This document shows, in pieces, positions 55,666 through 64,000 of a stretch of DNA of 64,000 nucleotides. The stretch is from Bacteroidales bacterium (GTDB lineage: Bacteria; Bacteroidota; Bacteroidia; Bacteroidales; P3). A program made the translations under genes and the position numbers. Position 1 is the stretch's first letter, and every line of letters begins with the position of its first letter. The stretch covers positions 1 through 64,000 of the forward strand of contig JAFVBC010000008.1 in NCBI GenBank assembly GCA_017480185.1, written 5' to 3'. Below the pieces are notes generated by a model. The model was given only the letters and a program-made list of their open reading frames with translations. It did not search any database and was not told the origin of the DNA.

Positions 55666-56736
55666 ATGTTAGATAAACTTGAAGCTATATACGCTCGCTA
55701 TCAGGATATTGAGCAACAGATGAACGACCCGCAGGTTACGGCCGATATGAAACGCTATGTTAAACTTAGCAAAGACTATAAGGACCTGCAACCGGTGGTG
55801 CGAGCCTACCACGACTATAAGGCATTGCTGGATACGATTGCCGAATGTCGCACACTGCTCGACACCGAGCATGATGTAGAATTGCGCGACATGGCCAAAG
55901 AAGAGTTGGCCGAAGCTACGTCGCGTCGCGATGCGATGGAAGACGAGATACGCATGCTGCTCATCCCCTCCGACCCCACCGATTCGAAAAATGCGGTGGT
56001 AGAAATACGAGGTGGCACTGGGGGCGACGAGGCTTGTCTCTTTGCTGGCGACCTTTTCCGCATGTATAGCCGTTTTTGCGAAAAGAAACATTGGCGTGTT
56101 GAGGTGGTCGACTTCAACGAGGGTACGGCTGGTGGATATAAAGACATCACCTTTAACGTGAGTGGCGAGGGTGTGTATGGACTGCTGAAATACGAAAGTG
56201 GAGTGCACCGTGTGCAGCGTGTGCCCGCCACCGAGACCCAGGGACGTGTGCACACTTCGGCAGCAGGGGTGGTGGTGTTGCCCGAGGCTGAGGAATTCGA
56301 TGTAGAACTGAATATGGCCGATGTAAAGAAAGAAATATTCTGTGCATCGGGTCCTGGCGGTCAGAGCGTTAATACCACCTACAGCGCAGTGCGCCTCACC
56401 CACATCCCGTCGGGTATCGTCGTGTCTATGCAAGACCAAAAGTCGCAGATAAAAAACATGGAGAAGGCCATTGCTCTGCTGCGCACTCGTCTGTATGAGC
56501 GCGAGTACAACAAGTACATGGAGGAAATGAGCAGTAAGCGCAAGACGATGGTGGCCACTGGCGACCGTAGCGAAAAGGTGCGCACCTACAATTATCCCCA
56601 AAGCCGTGTAACCGACCATCGCATTGGGTGGAGCATGCACAATCTGCCCGATTTTATGGATGGCAACATCGAAGAGTGCATAGAGGCCTTGCAACTGGCC
56701 GAGAATGCCGAGAAGTTGAAGGCTTCGGTGGGTTGA
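55666..56736 (+). CDS. prfA: Peptide chain release factor 1
   Basis: 356 residues from ATG 55666; an upstream TTG start adds four residues inside the promoter and is unlikely. The GGQ catalytic motif lies at about residues 229-231 (SGPGGQSVNT) and the stop-codon recognition motif PAT in RVPATETQGR. It ends protein synthesis at UAA and UAG. It appears monocistronic or read from the flippase transcript 47 bp upstream. Confidence 0.96.
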   Translation: MLDKLEAIYARYQDIEQQMNDPQVTADMKRYVKLSKDYKDLQPVVRAYHDYKALLDTIAECRTLLDTEHDVELRDMAKEELAEATSRRDAMEDEIRMLLIPSDPTDSKNAVVEIRGGTGGDEACLFAGDLFRMYSRFCEKKHWRVEVVDFNEGTAGGYKDITFNVSGEGVYGLLKYESGVHRVQRVPATETQGRVHTSAAGVVVLPEAEEFDVELNMADVKKEIFCASGPGGQSVNTTYSAVRLTHIPSGIVVSMQDQKSQIKNMEKAIALLRTRLYEREYNKYMEEMSSKRKTMVATGDRSEKVRTYNYPQSRVTDHRIGWSMHNLPDFMDGNIEECIEALQLAENAEKLKASVG

Positions 56737-56901
56737 CCTCTATACCTAAAGCATAAGTGGCTGATTGGTAGTGGCTGGTAACTCATGCACTGTACACACT
56801 TTCAACAGAGTGGATAGTGTGTCGGTTATCGACCACCGTAATTAACATTTGTTTTGTGATAACTTGGCGTGGAGAACGCTTTGTTGTGGCGTGTAATGAT
56901 G

Positions 56902-56909
56902 TAAATTTG
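56902..56909 (+). promoter_or_regulatory. -7 box of the large secreted protein gene
   Basis: TAAATTTG is a perfect TAnnTTTG box, with a predicted start near 56915. A start at 56921 would leave a leader of ~6 nt; ATG 56933 leaves ~18 nt. Confidence 0.6.
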
Positions 56910-56932
56910 CACATTGCATAATGTTTGCTGTT

Positions 56933-59900
56933 ATGAAAAAGATGAGATACGCCTGCCTCTTTGCCATGCTGCTGCTTTTTGGCGCAGCAACCGAGGCATT
57001 GGCTCAAAAGGGTAAGACAAATTCGTTTTCGGCCGACAAACTGCCCGACGAGTTGCTTGAATATCTGAATAAGAGTACGTCGGACAGCGACCGACAGAAA
57101 GAAAACACTCGGATGGTGAAGCAGTTTAGGGCTACTTATGGCGCTTTGGATGGCGAAAAACAAAAACGCTTTACCGATGTTGTCGACTATGCGGTAAAGA
57201 TTAAGTTGAAACCCAATCCAGAACTGTCAAAATTGGTGCAAGTGTTTGTGCTGTATGCCACTGCTCCAGGTGGCGATGCCAATACCGATGGGTGGCTTAA
57301 GGCAATGGAGTTGATGCGGCGTAAGGCCAAAAAAACAAAGGCTGTGAACGAGTTTGTCGACTTTAGTGAGCAGTTGTTGCGTAGCCGTGTGCTGTATCAT
57401 TCGAATAGTTGCCAGTGGAATTTGCCCGATGGGGCTACGTTTAGCATCGTGGTTGAAAATGATAAGGTGCTGGTGCGCGTTGATCAACCAACCAACTTGC
57501 ATTACGCTTCGGTTAAGGATAATGGCATTATTCACAACACTACAGGAGTTTACGATTATGTAGAGAATGTGTGGAGTGGACGTGGTGGACGTGTGGACTG
57601 GAGTAGAACTGGTTTGGGGACGGATGTATGTTATGCCAATCTTGCATCTTATCAGGCTGTTACGCGGCTCCCAAAATTCACTGCCGACAGTGTGCTCTTT
57701 GTCAATACGCGCTTCTTTAGCAACGCCATCGAGGGTAGGGTAGAAGAAGCTTTGAGCAATGTTATGGAGCCCGAGAAATATAGTTATCCTCGTTTCCGCT
57801 CATATCAACGAGATTTTGTGGTGAAAGATATTCTACCAGGGGTTGATTATAACGGTAGCTTTATGATGAATGGGGCAAAGTTTATTACCGCCTCAAGTAA
57901 ACATCCTGCTCAGCTGGTGTTTATGCGCGATGGTAAACGACAGCTGGCCATTAGTTCAATGAAGTTTACTCTTGCTTCCGACCGTCTGACGGCCGAGAAT
58001 GCTGCAGTGGCTTTCTATGTCGGCGATGATGATTCAATTGCCAATACAGGCGTTACGGTGCGCTACAATGCAAACGATAAAAAGGTGGTGATGATTAACG
58101 ATCCCAAGCGCAACTTCTACAGCCCGTATACCGATTCTTATCACGAGCTTGATATTTATTGCGACCAAATGACGTGGAACACCACTAACGGACAGCTTGA
58201 TTTCTCGACCATCACCGATGGTAATTCGAATGGTAGCACCACTTTTGAATCAACCAACTACTACACCTATCGCAAGTATCGTGAAATACAGGGTATAGAG
58301 GATATTAACCCTGTGAATCGTGTCTACGACTACTCGGCGCAGAGTGGATTGTCATTTTCAGTTAAGGGCTTTGCTAACTATATAAATATGGACCAGTCGC
58401 AAGCCTTACTGATGATTCATTTGTTGTGTAAACATGGACTGGTGCTGTATAACGAACTGACAGGTCGGGTTACGGTGAAAGAGAAGTTGGAAGACTATGT
58501 CCGTGCTTCGTCGCGCGTAAAGGGAATGGACTACGATGCTATCTCGCTTGAATCGATGTCGAAGGGCTCCAATGCCAAGATGGATATAGATAACTTTGAA
58601 CTGACTATGAATGGAGTGAGACAGTTTGTTGTGTCGGATAGTCAACAGGTGGTGGTGTATCCTCGTGGTGGACGAATATCGGTTGGTAAAAATCGCTCAA
58701 TAAAGTTTGCTGGTCGTATTGATGTGGGCAAGTTTCGCATGTTTGTGTCGGAGGCTTCGTTCTCTTACGAGAACTATGATTTCAATTTACCACATGTTGA
58801 CTCGATGTTCTTCTATGTGCCTGATTTTGATCATCCAGATACAATCCAGCTGGTATACACCCCCTTGTACAACCTTGTCGGACGGCTGCAGATTGACCGC
58901 CCCGACAATCACTGTGGTCTGATGAAGAACAAGGAATACCCCATTTTCAATAGTCTTGAAAATAGTTATGTGTACTTCGACAAGCCAGAAATACAGCAAC
59001 GGCGATATGTGCGCGATCGGTTTTACTACACGCTACACCCGTTCACTATCAATAGTATGGTCAACTTTGTTACCGATAGTTTGAAGTTTAACGGTGCCCT
59101 AACTTCGGCTGGAATATTTCCAGAGATTGTTATGCCGTTGTCGGTGCAACGCGACTATTATCTTGGTTTCAATACCGATACTCCACCAAACGGCCTGCCT
59201 GCCTACGGTGGGAAGGGGACTTATACACAAGCCCTTAGCCTTGACCATAACGGATTGAAAGGCCGAGGAAAATTGGATTATCTATCGTCGCACTCGCGTG
59301 GACGCGATTATCTGTTTTTACCCGATTCGATGATTGCTATGCCCGATACTTTCTACGTTGTTGAAGAGGGCTCTTTCCCCGACATAAAGAACGGTAGGGT
59401 TAGTCAGCATTGGCTGCCTTACGCCGACTCGATGTCGGTTGCCAGCCTAAAACAGGGGCGACCGTTCTCCATGTATCACGGTGAAAGTACTTTGCGTGGA
59501 CGGGTGATGATTCAGCCTCATGGCGCGGGTGGAGCAGGAACGGCCATTGTGCGAGAGGGTGAGTTGCAGTCGAATCACTTTGAACTGTTGGCGCGTGAGA
59601 TGAATGCTGATGTAACAAACTTCACGTTGCATAGCACGGTGTTTGACGCGGTTGCATTCTCGGCTCGTGAGGTGCGCTCACACGTGGACTATGACGAGAT
59701 GCGAGCCGAGTTTACGTCTCATAACGGACCAGCGATAAGCCATTTACCCATGGTTAAATACGACGCTTTGGCCGACGTTTTTGTATGGCAGATATTGCAA
59801 AAAGAATTGCAGTTGGCTAATAGTCAGAGAGGAACGGCTGAAGGTCTTGACGGAATGGATATGCGTCAGCGCCTGCAAAAGCGCGATGACATGCCGGGAG

Positions 59901-61453
59901 TGAAGTTTACAAGTACAGATGTAGCTCAAAAAGGATTGTCGTATAATGCCTTGCAAGCAAGTTATAGATACAATAGTGTGACACTCTCTGCCAATGGGGT
60001 TTACTTGTTGTGTGTGGCCGATGCTGCCATTGCTCCACAGGCCGATTCATTATGCGTGATGAAGGGGGGAAAGATGCGTGCGTTGGATAACGCTACCTTG
60101 CTATTCAATAGAGCAAAGGGCTATCATCTTGTGTCGGAGGCAAAGTTATCAATTGTGGCCTCGGATAGTTATAAGGGCACAGGCTACATAAACTATGTAG
60201 ACAATGAACGAAAAATGCAGCGCATATTCCTATCGGATATAGCTGTTGACAATCGAGGTGTTACGATAGGGCAAGGCGTGGTCGCCGACAGCGCCTCATT
60301 TATGCTTAACAAGGCGTTTGGCTTTGCTGGTAAGGTGCGAGCCGAAGGCGATAAAGAGTTCCTATTCTTCGATGGTGGAGTTCGTCTGGTTCAGAAATGT
60401 ATTCCCACAGAGCAATTGGGGCTGCTGGCATATGCCGACTATACTGACCCCGAGCATGTGCATATAAATGTACCAGAAATTCCTGCCGATTGGAAAGGAC
60501 ATCCCATCACGGTGTCGGTGTTGATGGATAAATCTACGCTTAAACCACATGCGGCTTTCTTGACAAAAGAACGTCCTGCCGACAATGCACTGTTATCTGC
60601 TCATGGTGTGTTAACATACAATACCACTCGCGATGAATATATGGTTGCGTCGCAAGAAAAGGTTGATAATCCAGATGCCGTTGTCGCACCATACCTTTCG
60701 ATGAAGACAAATGCTTGTATGGTTGAAGGTGAGGGGCCGTTGTCTTTTGCCATGCGTCGCACGCAAGCCACTATATACGCTTATGGATCGGTATCAATAG
60801 ACATGTATGGCTCGGAACCAGACCGTATACATTCTGTGTTTGGCCTGTCGTTCCCCATAGCAAAAGAAGTAAAGGAAACTCTTTTACAGAATTTGAAAGA
60901 CGACTTGCGGTTGCCCCCAGCTCGTCCTAAAACGAATCCAGAAATGAGGCATGCGTTGATGCAATATATGGGTAAAGACGCAGGCTCAGCTACCTATGCG
61001 TTGTATAGTGCGTCGGGCAAATTGGATAAGATGCCACAAGAGATGCAACACACGTTGCTGTTAGACAATATCCAATGGCAGTATTCGCCGTTGATGGGCT
61101 ATTATTACGGTGGTAAGGCAGTGCTTGTCGCCATTGATGATAAGGCTGTATCCTTGGAGATGAAAGTAAAGCTACAAATCGTTAATCGTAGTAACTCGCA
61201 ACATGTGGTGTGCTATATTCAAGGTGCTACCGACCATTGGTACTACTTCAAGTATGATGTTGGCTCTCAGGAACTCACTATATACAGTTCTTCTCAACAA
61301 TTCACGGATAAAATAAAATCTATCCCCATTGATCAACGCAAGATAGAAAAGCAAGGTTTGGGGACGTTTAGGTATTTTGTAGGAAACAATTCCTCAGAAG
61401 TTAGGAACTGGATAGACCTGTTCTCACACACAGTATATTCAGATGGCGATTAG
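56933..61453 (+). CDS. Large secreted protein of unknown function (1,506 residues)
   Basis: From ATG 56933 a standard signal peptide (MKKMRYACLFAMLLLFGAAT, ending near ALAQ) is followed by a short helical region and then a very long, mostly beta, repetitive body. The ATG 12 bp upstream is also in frame. There are no transmembrane helices, no obvious enzyme motifs, few cysteines and no T9SS C-terminal domain; the C-terminus ends LFSHTVYSDGD. Recurring strand patterns (e.g. GVTVRYNANDKKVVMINDPK) suggest an elongated beta structure. I recognise it only as a large Bacteroidetes hypothetical protein. It has its own promoter and is followed by tRNA genes. Confidence 0.85.
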   Translation: MKKMRYACLFAMLLLFGAATEALAQKGKTNSFSADKLPDELLEYLNKSTSDSDRQKENTRMVKQFRATYGALDGEKQKRFTDVVDYAVKIKLKPNPELSKLVQVFVLYATAPGGDANTDGWLKAMELMRRKAKKTKAVNEFVDFSEQLLRSRVLYHSNSCQWNLPDGATFSIVVENDKVLVRVDQPTNLHYASVKDNGIIHNTTGVYDYVENVWSGRGGRVDWSRTGLGTDVCYANLASYQAVTRLPKFTADSVLFVNTRFFSNAIEGRVEEALSNVMEPEKYSYPRFRSYQRDFVVKDILPGVDYNGSFMMNGAKFITASSKHPAQLVFMRDGKRQLAISSMKFTLASDRLTAENAAVAFYVGDDDSIANTGVTVRYNANDKKVVMINDPKRNFYSPYTDSYHELDIYCDQMTWNTTNGQLDFSTITDGNSNGSTTFESTNYYTYRKYREIQGIEDINPVNRVYDYSAQSGLSFSVKGFANYINMDQSQALLMIHLLCKHGLVLYNELTGRVTVKEKLEDYVRASSRVKGMDYDAISLESMSKGSNAKMDIDNFELTMNGVRQFVVSDSQQVVVYPRGGRISVGKNRSIKFAGRIDVGKFRMFVSEASFSYENYDFNLPHVDSMFFYVPDFDHPDTIQLVYTPLYNLVGRLQIDRPDNHCGLMKNKEYPIFNSLENSYVYFDKPEIQQRRYVRDRFYYTLHPFTINSMVNFVTDSLKFNGALTSAGIFPEIVMPLSVQRDYYLGFNTDTPPNGLPAYGGKGTYTQALSLDHNGLKGRGKLDYLSSHSRGRDYLFLPDSMIAMPDTFYVVEEGSFPDIKNGRVSQHWLPYADSMSVASLKQGRPFSMYHGESTLRGRVMIQPHGAGGAGTAIVREGELQSNHFELLAREMNADVTNFTLHSTVFDAVAFSAREVRSHVDYDEMRAEFTSHNGPAISHLPMVKYDALADVFVWQILQKELQLANSQRGTAEGLDGMDMRQRLQKRDDMPGVKFTSTDVAQKGLSYNALQASYRYNSVTLSANGVYLLCVADAAIAPQADSLCVMKGGKMRALDNATLLFNRAKGYHLVSEAKLSIVASDSYKGTGYINYVDNERKMQRIFLSDIAVDNRGVTIGQGVVADSASFMLNKAFGFAGKVRAEGDKEFLFFDGGVRLVQKCIPTEQLGLLAYADYTDPEHVHINVPEIPADWKGHPITVSVLMDKSTLKPHAAFLTKERPADNALLSAHGVLTYNTTRDEYMVASQEKVDNPDAVVAPYLSMKTNACMVEGEGPLSFAMRRTQATIYAYGSVSIDMYGSEPDRIHSVFGLSFPIAKEVKETLLQNLKDDLRLPPARPKTNPEMRHALMQYMGKDAGSATYALYSASGKLDKMPQEMQHTLLLDNIQWQYSPLMGYYYGGKAVLVAIDDKAVSLEMKVKLQIVNRSNSQHVVCYIQGATDHWYYFKYDVGSQELTIYSSSQQFTDKIKSIPIDQRKIEKQGLGTFRYFVGNNSSEVRNWIDLFSHTVYSDGD

Positions 61454-61514
61454 TGGGTAAAGATACAATGGATAGTACTTGTATACAGGTGTTTGTGAAA
61501 AAATAATAGAAAAA

Positions 61515-61546
61515 TTTGGCGGATAAATAAAATGTAATTACCTTTG
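61515..61546 (+). promoter_or_regulatory. Promoter of the tRNA-Leu pair
   Basis: TTTG at 61515-61518 and -7 box TACCTTTG at 61539-61546 are 20 bp apart. Both tRNA-Leu genes follow within 250 bp and are closed by one terminator. Confidence 0.75.
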
Positions 61547-61592
61547 CACTCGATTTTCGAGAGGAGAAATGGTGCTTGTCATAGAGCATAAT

Positions 61593-61676
61593 GCCCAGGT
61601 GGTGGAATTGGTAGACACGCTACTTTGAGGGGGTAGTGCCGATTAAGGCGTGCAAGTTCAAGTCTTGTCCTGGGCA
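61593..61676 (+). tRNA. tRNA-Leu (anticodon GAG)
   Basis: Class II tRNA with a long variable arm. Acceptor GCCCAGG pairs with CCTGGGC, followed by discriminator A. The D arm has GGTGGAATTGGTAGACACG. The anticodon stem CTACT/GGTAG holds loop TTGAGGG, anticodon GAG, reading CUC/CUU. CCA is not encoded. It closely resembles E. coli tRNA-Leu(GAG). Confidence 0.95.
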
Positions 61677-61706
61677 CTTTTTGATAGAATAGGTAATGAC
61701 AAGCAA

Positions 61707-61788
61707 GCCCGGATGGCGGAATTGGTAGACGCGTACGTTTCAGGTGCGTATTTCGCAAGGAGTGCAGGTTCAAGTCCTGTTCCGGGCA
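61707..61788 (+). tRNA. tRNA-Leu (anticodon CAG)
   Basis: Class II tRNA. Acceptor GCCCGGA pairs with TCCGGGC followed by A. The anticodon loop is TTCAGGT in stem TACGT/GCGTA, so the anticodon is CAG, reading CUG. The T loop is TTCAAGT. CCA is not encoded. It lies 30 bp after the first tRNA-Leu. Confidence 0.95.
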
Positions 61789-61797
61789 CTCGGAAAA

Positions 61798-61835
61798 AGA
61801 GGGGAGAGGCTTTACAAGGCCTCTCCCCTCTCTTT
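61798..61835 (+). terminator. Terminator of the tRNA-Leu operon
   Basis: A perfect 13-bp stem, AGAGGGGAGAGGC paired with GCCTCTCCCCTCT, with an 8-nt loop is followed by CTTTATTTA. Confidence 0.9.
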
Positions 61836-61920
61836 ATTTAGTAGTGGTGATGTTTATGTTATTACGTGTAGATAGGGTGCATGGTTATTCGTCTCTACTG
61901 GTTATCATAAACGTATTACG

Positions 61921-62658
61921 TCATAATTGGAATATTTTCCAACTATAATCGGCTTGTATGTGTAGCATGTCAAGGCCATTGCATATTGGTATGTTAGCAG
62001 ATGAAGCAGCGCGGAGTAGTAAAGTCTGTGAGGGGTTGTATATGAGGTCGTAAACAAGAGTACATTTGTCAATAATTTCCATATATGGCCATGGTGATGC
62101 GTCAATATGAGGGTACATACCAATAGGTGTTGCATTTACAAGTAGGGTATGTTGTGCTTGCATAAGTTGTTTGGCCGCATCGTAACTTATGAAACAAGCG
62201 TCTTTGCTTGGCCAACGGCTCACCATCCGATACTCTATATTCATCTTTCTTAGGGCATAGGCTACGGCGCGCGCCGCCCCACCTGTACCCAATATGAGCG
62301 CAAGAGAGTCTTTTATTCTATCAGTCCAAGGGTTAAGCGTTTGCATAAATGCTTGCCAGTCGGTGTTGTAACCATACCATTTATTGTTTTTAATGCGCAC
62401 GCAATTCACCGCACCAATGGTTTGTGCTTCAGCACTGATATTATCAAGGTGTGGTATGATTTGTTGTTTGAAAGGAGCCGTAATGTTAAATCCGCATAAA
62501 AGGTGCTGTGCAACTATTTCTTTTATACCATCGAGGACCGTTAATTCCAAGAGAGAATAATCATAATAGGTAATACCATTGTCTTTGAATAATCTTTCAA
62601 AATACTTCTTTGAGAAAGAATGTTGCAGAGGATAGCCTATAAGTGCAAGATGTTTCAT
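61921..62658 (-). CDS. aroE: Shikimate dehydrogenase
   Basis: 245 residues, slightly short but within the range seen in Bacteroidetes. The substrate domain holds GFNITAPFKQ, with catalytic K64 and the usual GxNVTxPxK pattern, and NTDWQAF. The NADP domain has the Rossmann loop LGTGGAARAVAYAL. The C-terminus retains NGLDMLHIQA. It reduces 3-dehydroshikimate to shikimate in aromatic amino acid synthesis. It is divergent from the exonuclease/phosphatase-family gene; each has its own -7 box. Confidence 0.94.
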   Translation of the reverse strand: MKHLALIGYPLQHSFSKKYFERLFKDNGITYYDYSLLELTVLDGIKEIVAQHLLCGFNITAPFKQQIIPHLDNISAEAQTIGAVNCVRIKNNKWYGYNTDWQAFMQTLNPWTDRIKDSLALILGTGGAARAVAYALRKMNIEYRMVSRWPSKDACFISYDAAKQLMQAQHTLLVNATPIGMYPHIDASPWPYMEIIDKCTLVYDLIYNPSQTLLLRAASSANIPICNGLDMLHIQADYSWKIFQL

Positions 62659-62680
62659 GTGGTGTGTACAATTATTAGTG

Positions 62681-62688
62681 CAAAATTA
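62681..62688 (-). promoter_or_regulatory. -7 box of aroE
   Basis: On the minus strand TAATTTTG, predicted leader about 18 nt before the aroE ATG at 62658. Confidence 0.65.
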
Positions 62689-62727
62689 CTAAAATGAACG
62701 CCGATTAGTTGTGTGGTAAAAAAAGCA

Positions 62728-62735
62728 TAATTTTG
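62728..62735 (+). promoter_or_regulatory. -7 box of the EEP-family gene
   Basis: TAATTTTG at 62728-62735, with TTG at 62709-62711, about 16 bp upstream. Predicted start near 62741, leader about 9 nt to ATG 62750. Confidence 0.65.
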
Positions 62736-62749
62736 CGTTACAATAGGAA

Positions 62750-63820
62750 ATGAAGTTTCTGCGGATTATACTATTAGTTCTCAATGTTTTTGCGGCGCTG
62801 ATATTTGTCTTGTCAACGCTTGCAGGTGTGATAAGCCCGTCTACTTGGATATGGCCATCGTTGTTGTCTTTTCTTTTTTTGCCCTTATTGCTGCTCAATG
62901 TGGCATTTGTTGTGGTATGGATTCTGCTGCGACGATGGGAGTGTCTGCTTTCTGTAGCTGTCATCGCTGTCAGATGGTCGTTTGTTTCTCTTTTTTTTCA
63001 AATAGGTGGTACGAAAGAAGCGCCAACAACAGCCGATCAGTCGACGACCCTTTCGGTGATGACCTATAATGTGCATCTTTTTCAAGGACGAGATGCCGAG
63101 GTGGGTATATCTGACAGCATAGCTCAATGCCTGCTCAAAATGGTAGACCAACACAGCCCCGACATGCTATGCTTACAAGAGTATGCAGCCCCTCACACCG
63201 TGGCACTGACAGATAGTCTTTACAACCGAGGCTACCAGTATTCCTATGGGGCACACTATTCCTCCAAAGGTCTACCTTATGGTACGGTAGTTTTCAGCCG
63301 ATTAAGATACAATTTTGTTAAGACCCTCGATTCCGAGAAAATACTCATCGAGGCCGACAAGTCGGGCAACCCTTTCCGCGTAGTGTGTGTTCACATGGAT
63401 AGTTATAGCTTCAGCCAGTCGGATAAGGCCGAAATAGAACAGGTTCGACATGGAAAAGTCGATGAGTCTTTTCGCCCTACGTTGCGTAAAGTGAAAGGAA
63501 CTATATTACGACATGAAGAGGGATGGTCAAACACCTTAAAGCCTGTGGTCTTACAGTGCACCACACCTCTAATTGTTGTCGGCGACATGAACGACACACC
63601 TGCATCCTATCTCTATCATCAGTTCTCAAAACATCTTACCGATGCTTTTATCGAACAGGGTGCAGGAACGAGTGCTACATACAATGGAGGGTTCCCTCGA
63701 TTTAGAATAGACATGGTGTTTCACAACGATGGTTTTAAGGCCTTAAGTTATTGTCGAATAAAATCTGATGCGTCTGATCATTACCCCGTCCTGGTCTCCT
63801 TATCACTTACTGGAAAATGA
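62750..63820 (+). CDS. Membrane-anchored endonuclease/exonuclease/phosphatase-family protein
   Basis: 356 residues. Two to three N-terminal membrane helices (residues ~3-90) precede an EEP-fold hydrolase. Catalytic signatures are MTYNVHLF, LCLQEY (metal-binding Glu), VVGDMNDTP (Asp, Asn) and SDHYPVLV (Asp, His). The EEP family includes nucleases and phosphodiesterases for lipids or nucleic acids; the substrate here is unknown. Such anchored members are common in Bacteroidetes. Its stop overlaps the nth start (ATGA). Confidence 0.92.
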   Translation: MKFLRIILLVLNVFAALIFVLSTLAGVISPSTWIWPSLLSFLFLPLLLLNVAFVVVWILLRRWECLLSVAVIAVRWSFVSLFFQIGGTKEAPTTADQSTTLSVMTYNVHLFQGRDAEVGISDSIAQCLLKMVDQHSPDMLCLQEYAAPHTVALTDSLYNRGYQYSYGAHYSSKGLPYGTVVFSRLRYNFVKTLDSEKILIEADKSGNPFRVVCVHMDSYSFSQSDKAEIEQVRHGKVDESFRPTLRKVKGTILRHEEGWSNTLKPVVLQCTTPLIVVGDMNDTPASYLYHQFSKHLTDAFIEQGAGTSATYNGGFPRFRIDMVFHNDGFKALSYCRIKSDASDHYPVLVSLSLTGK

Positions 63821-64000
63821 GAATAGCCGATAAGTATAAACATGTCATAGAGACGTTTGAGCAAGAAATGCCGATTGCCGAGAGCGAATTGCATTTTACC
63901 AATCCGTTTCAGCTGTTGGTTGCGGTAATTTTATCGGCACAATGCACCGACAAACGGGTCAACATGGTAACCCCTGCTTTGTTTCAACGCTATCCCACTG
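63817..64000 (+). CDS. nth: Endonuclease III, 5' part (runs off the window)
   Basis: Only the first ~61 residues are in the window. They read MRIADKYKHVIETFEQ, then HFTNPFQLLVAVILSAQ, then CTDKRVNMVTPALF. The LLVAVILSAQCTDKRVN stretch is the N-terminal helix pattern of Nth/HhH-GPD DNA glycosylases. The enzyme removes oxidised pyrimidines from DNA. It is coupled to the upstream gene by an ATGA overlap. The helix-hairpin-helix, catalytic Lys/Asp and iron-sulfur cluster lie beyond the window. Confidence 0.88.
   Translation, partial: MRIADKYKHVIETFEQEMPIAESELHFTNPFQLLVAVILSAQCTDKRVNMVTPALFQRYPT

Noticed and set aside
55669..56694. 341-codon minus-strand frame opposite prfA
   Set aside because: Exact antisense of a secure gene with His/Leu/Gln-rich shadow composition.

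Overview
The window is a gene-dense chromosomal segment from a member of the Bacteroidota, most likely the order Bacteroidales. Evidence: candidate promoters carry the Bacteroidetes -7 box TAnnTTTG, starts mostly lack Shine-Dalgarno sequences, SecD and SecF are fused, a type IX secretion (T9SS) gene porZ is present, and families such as DUF4301, DUF4159, C69 dipeptidase and PorV/PorQ-like barrels occur. I cannot name the genus. There is no phage, insertion sequence, CRISPR array or rRNA. The segment is core genome with some accessory envelope loci.

Layout. 0.2-6.5 kb (+): acidic protein, gmk, mreC, mreD, porZ and recO, tightly coupled. 6.8-9.1 kb (+): a subtilisin-like protease whose C-terminus looks like an outer-membrane barrel. 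9.1-12.3 kb (-): lipoprotein, DUF4301, queuosine-precursor transporter and queF; a preQ1-I-like riboswitch lies just before the transporter. 12.35-14.5 kb (+): cyclophilin, pheS, folB. 14.8-15.5 kb (-): radC. 15.6-29.1 kb (+): secDF, a small anchored protein, a TonB-dependent receptor, a 1,670-residue secreted protein and a PorV/PorQ-like barrel, closed by a terminator. 29.1-30.0 kb (+): greA and a HIT protein. 30.1-32.5 kb (-): mnmA, rsmE, DUF4159. 33.0-35.2 kb (+): C69 dipeptidase and a His-rich FMN-binding protein. 35.3-43.6 kb (-): tRNA-His, a helicase IV-like helicase, tRNA-Arg, infB, nusA, rimP. 43.9-49.1 kb (+): thyA, mannose-1-phosphate guanylyltransferase, asnS, ribD, a YigZ/IMPACT protein. 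49.1-53.8 kb (-): mrdA, rodA, clpX, queD. 54.1-61.5 kb (+): flippase, prfA and a 1,506-residue secreted protein. 61.6-61.8 kb: two tRNA-Leu genes. 61.9-64 kb: aroE (-), then an exonuclease/phosphatase-family protein and the start of nth (+).

How the genes work together. Cell-elongation genes are split between mreCD (2-3.5 kb) and mrdA-rodA (51-54 kb), and mreB is absent from the window. Queuosine genes are split between a riboswitch-controlled transporter/queF pair and queD behind clpX. PorZ and the receptor/giant protein/PorV-like locus both point to protein export to the surface through T9SS.

The most unusual signals are: (1) a family of intergenic elements built from mirrored 11-bp units, three of them in divergent intergenic regions; (2) the preQ1-I-like aptamer; (3) the protease-barrel fusion; (4) the receptor/giant/PorV-like locus.
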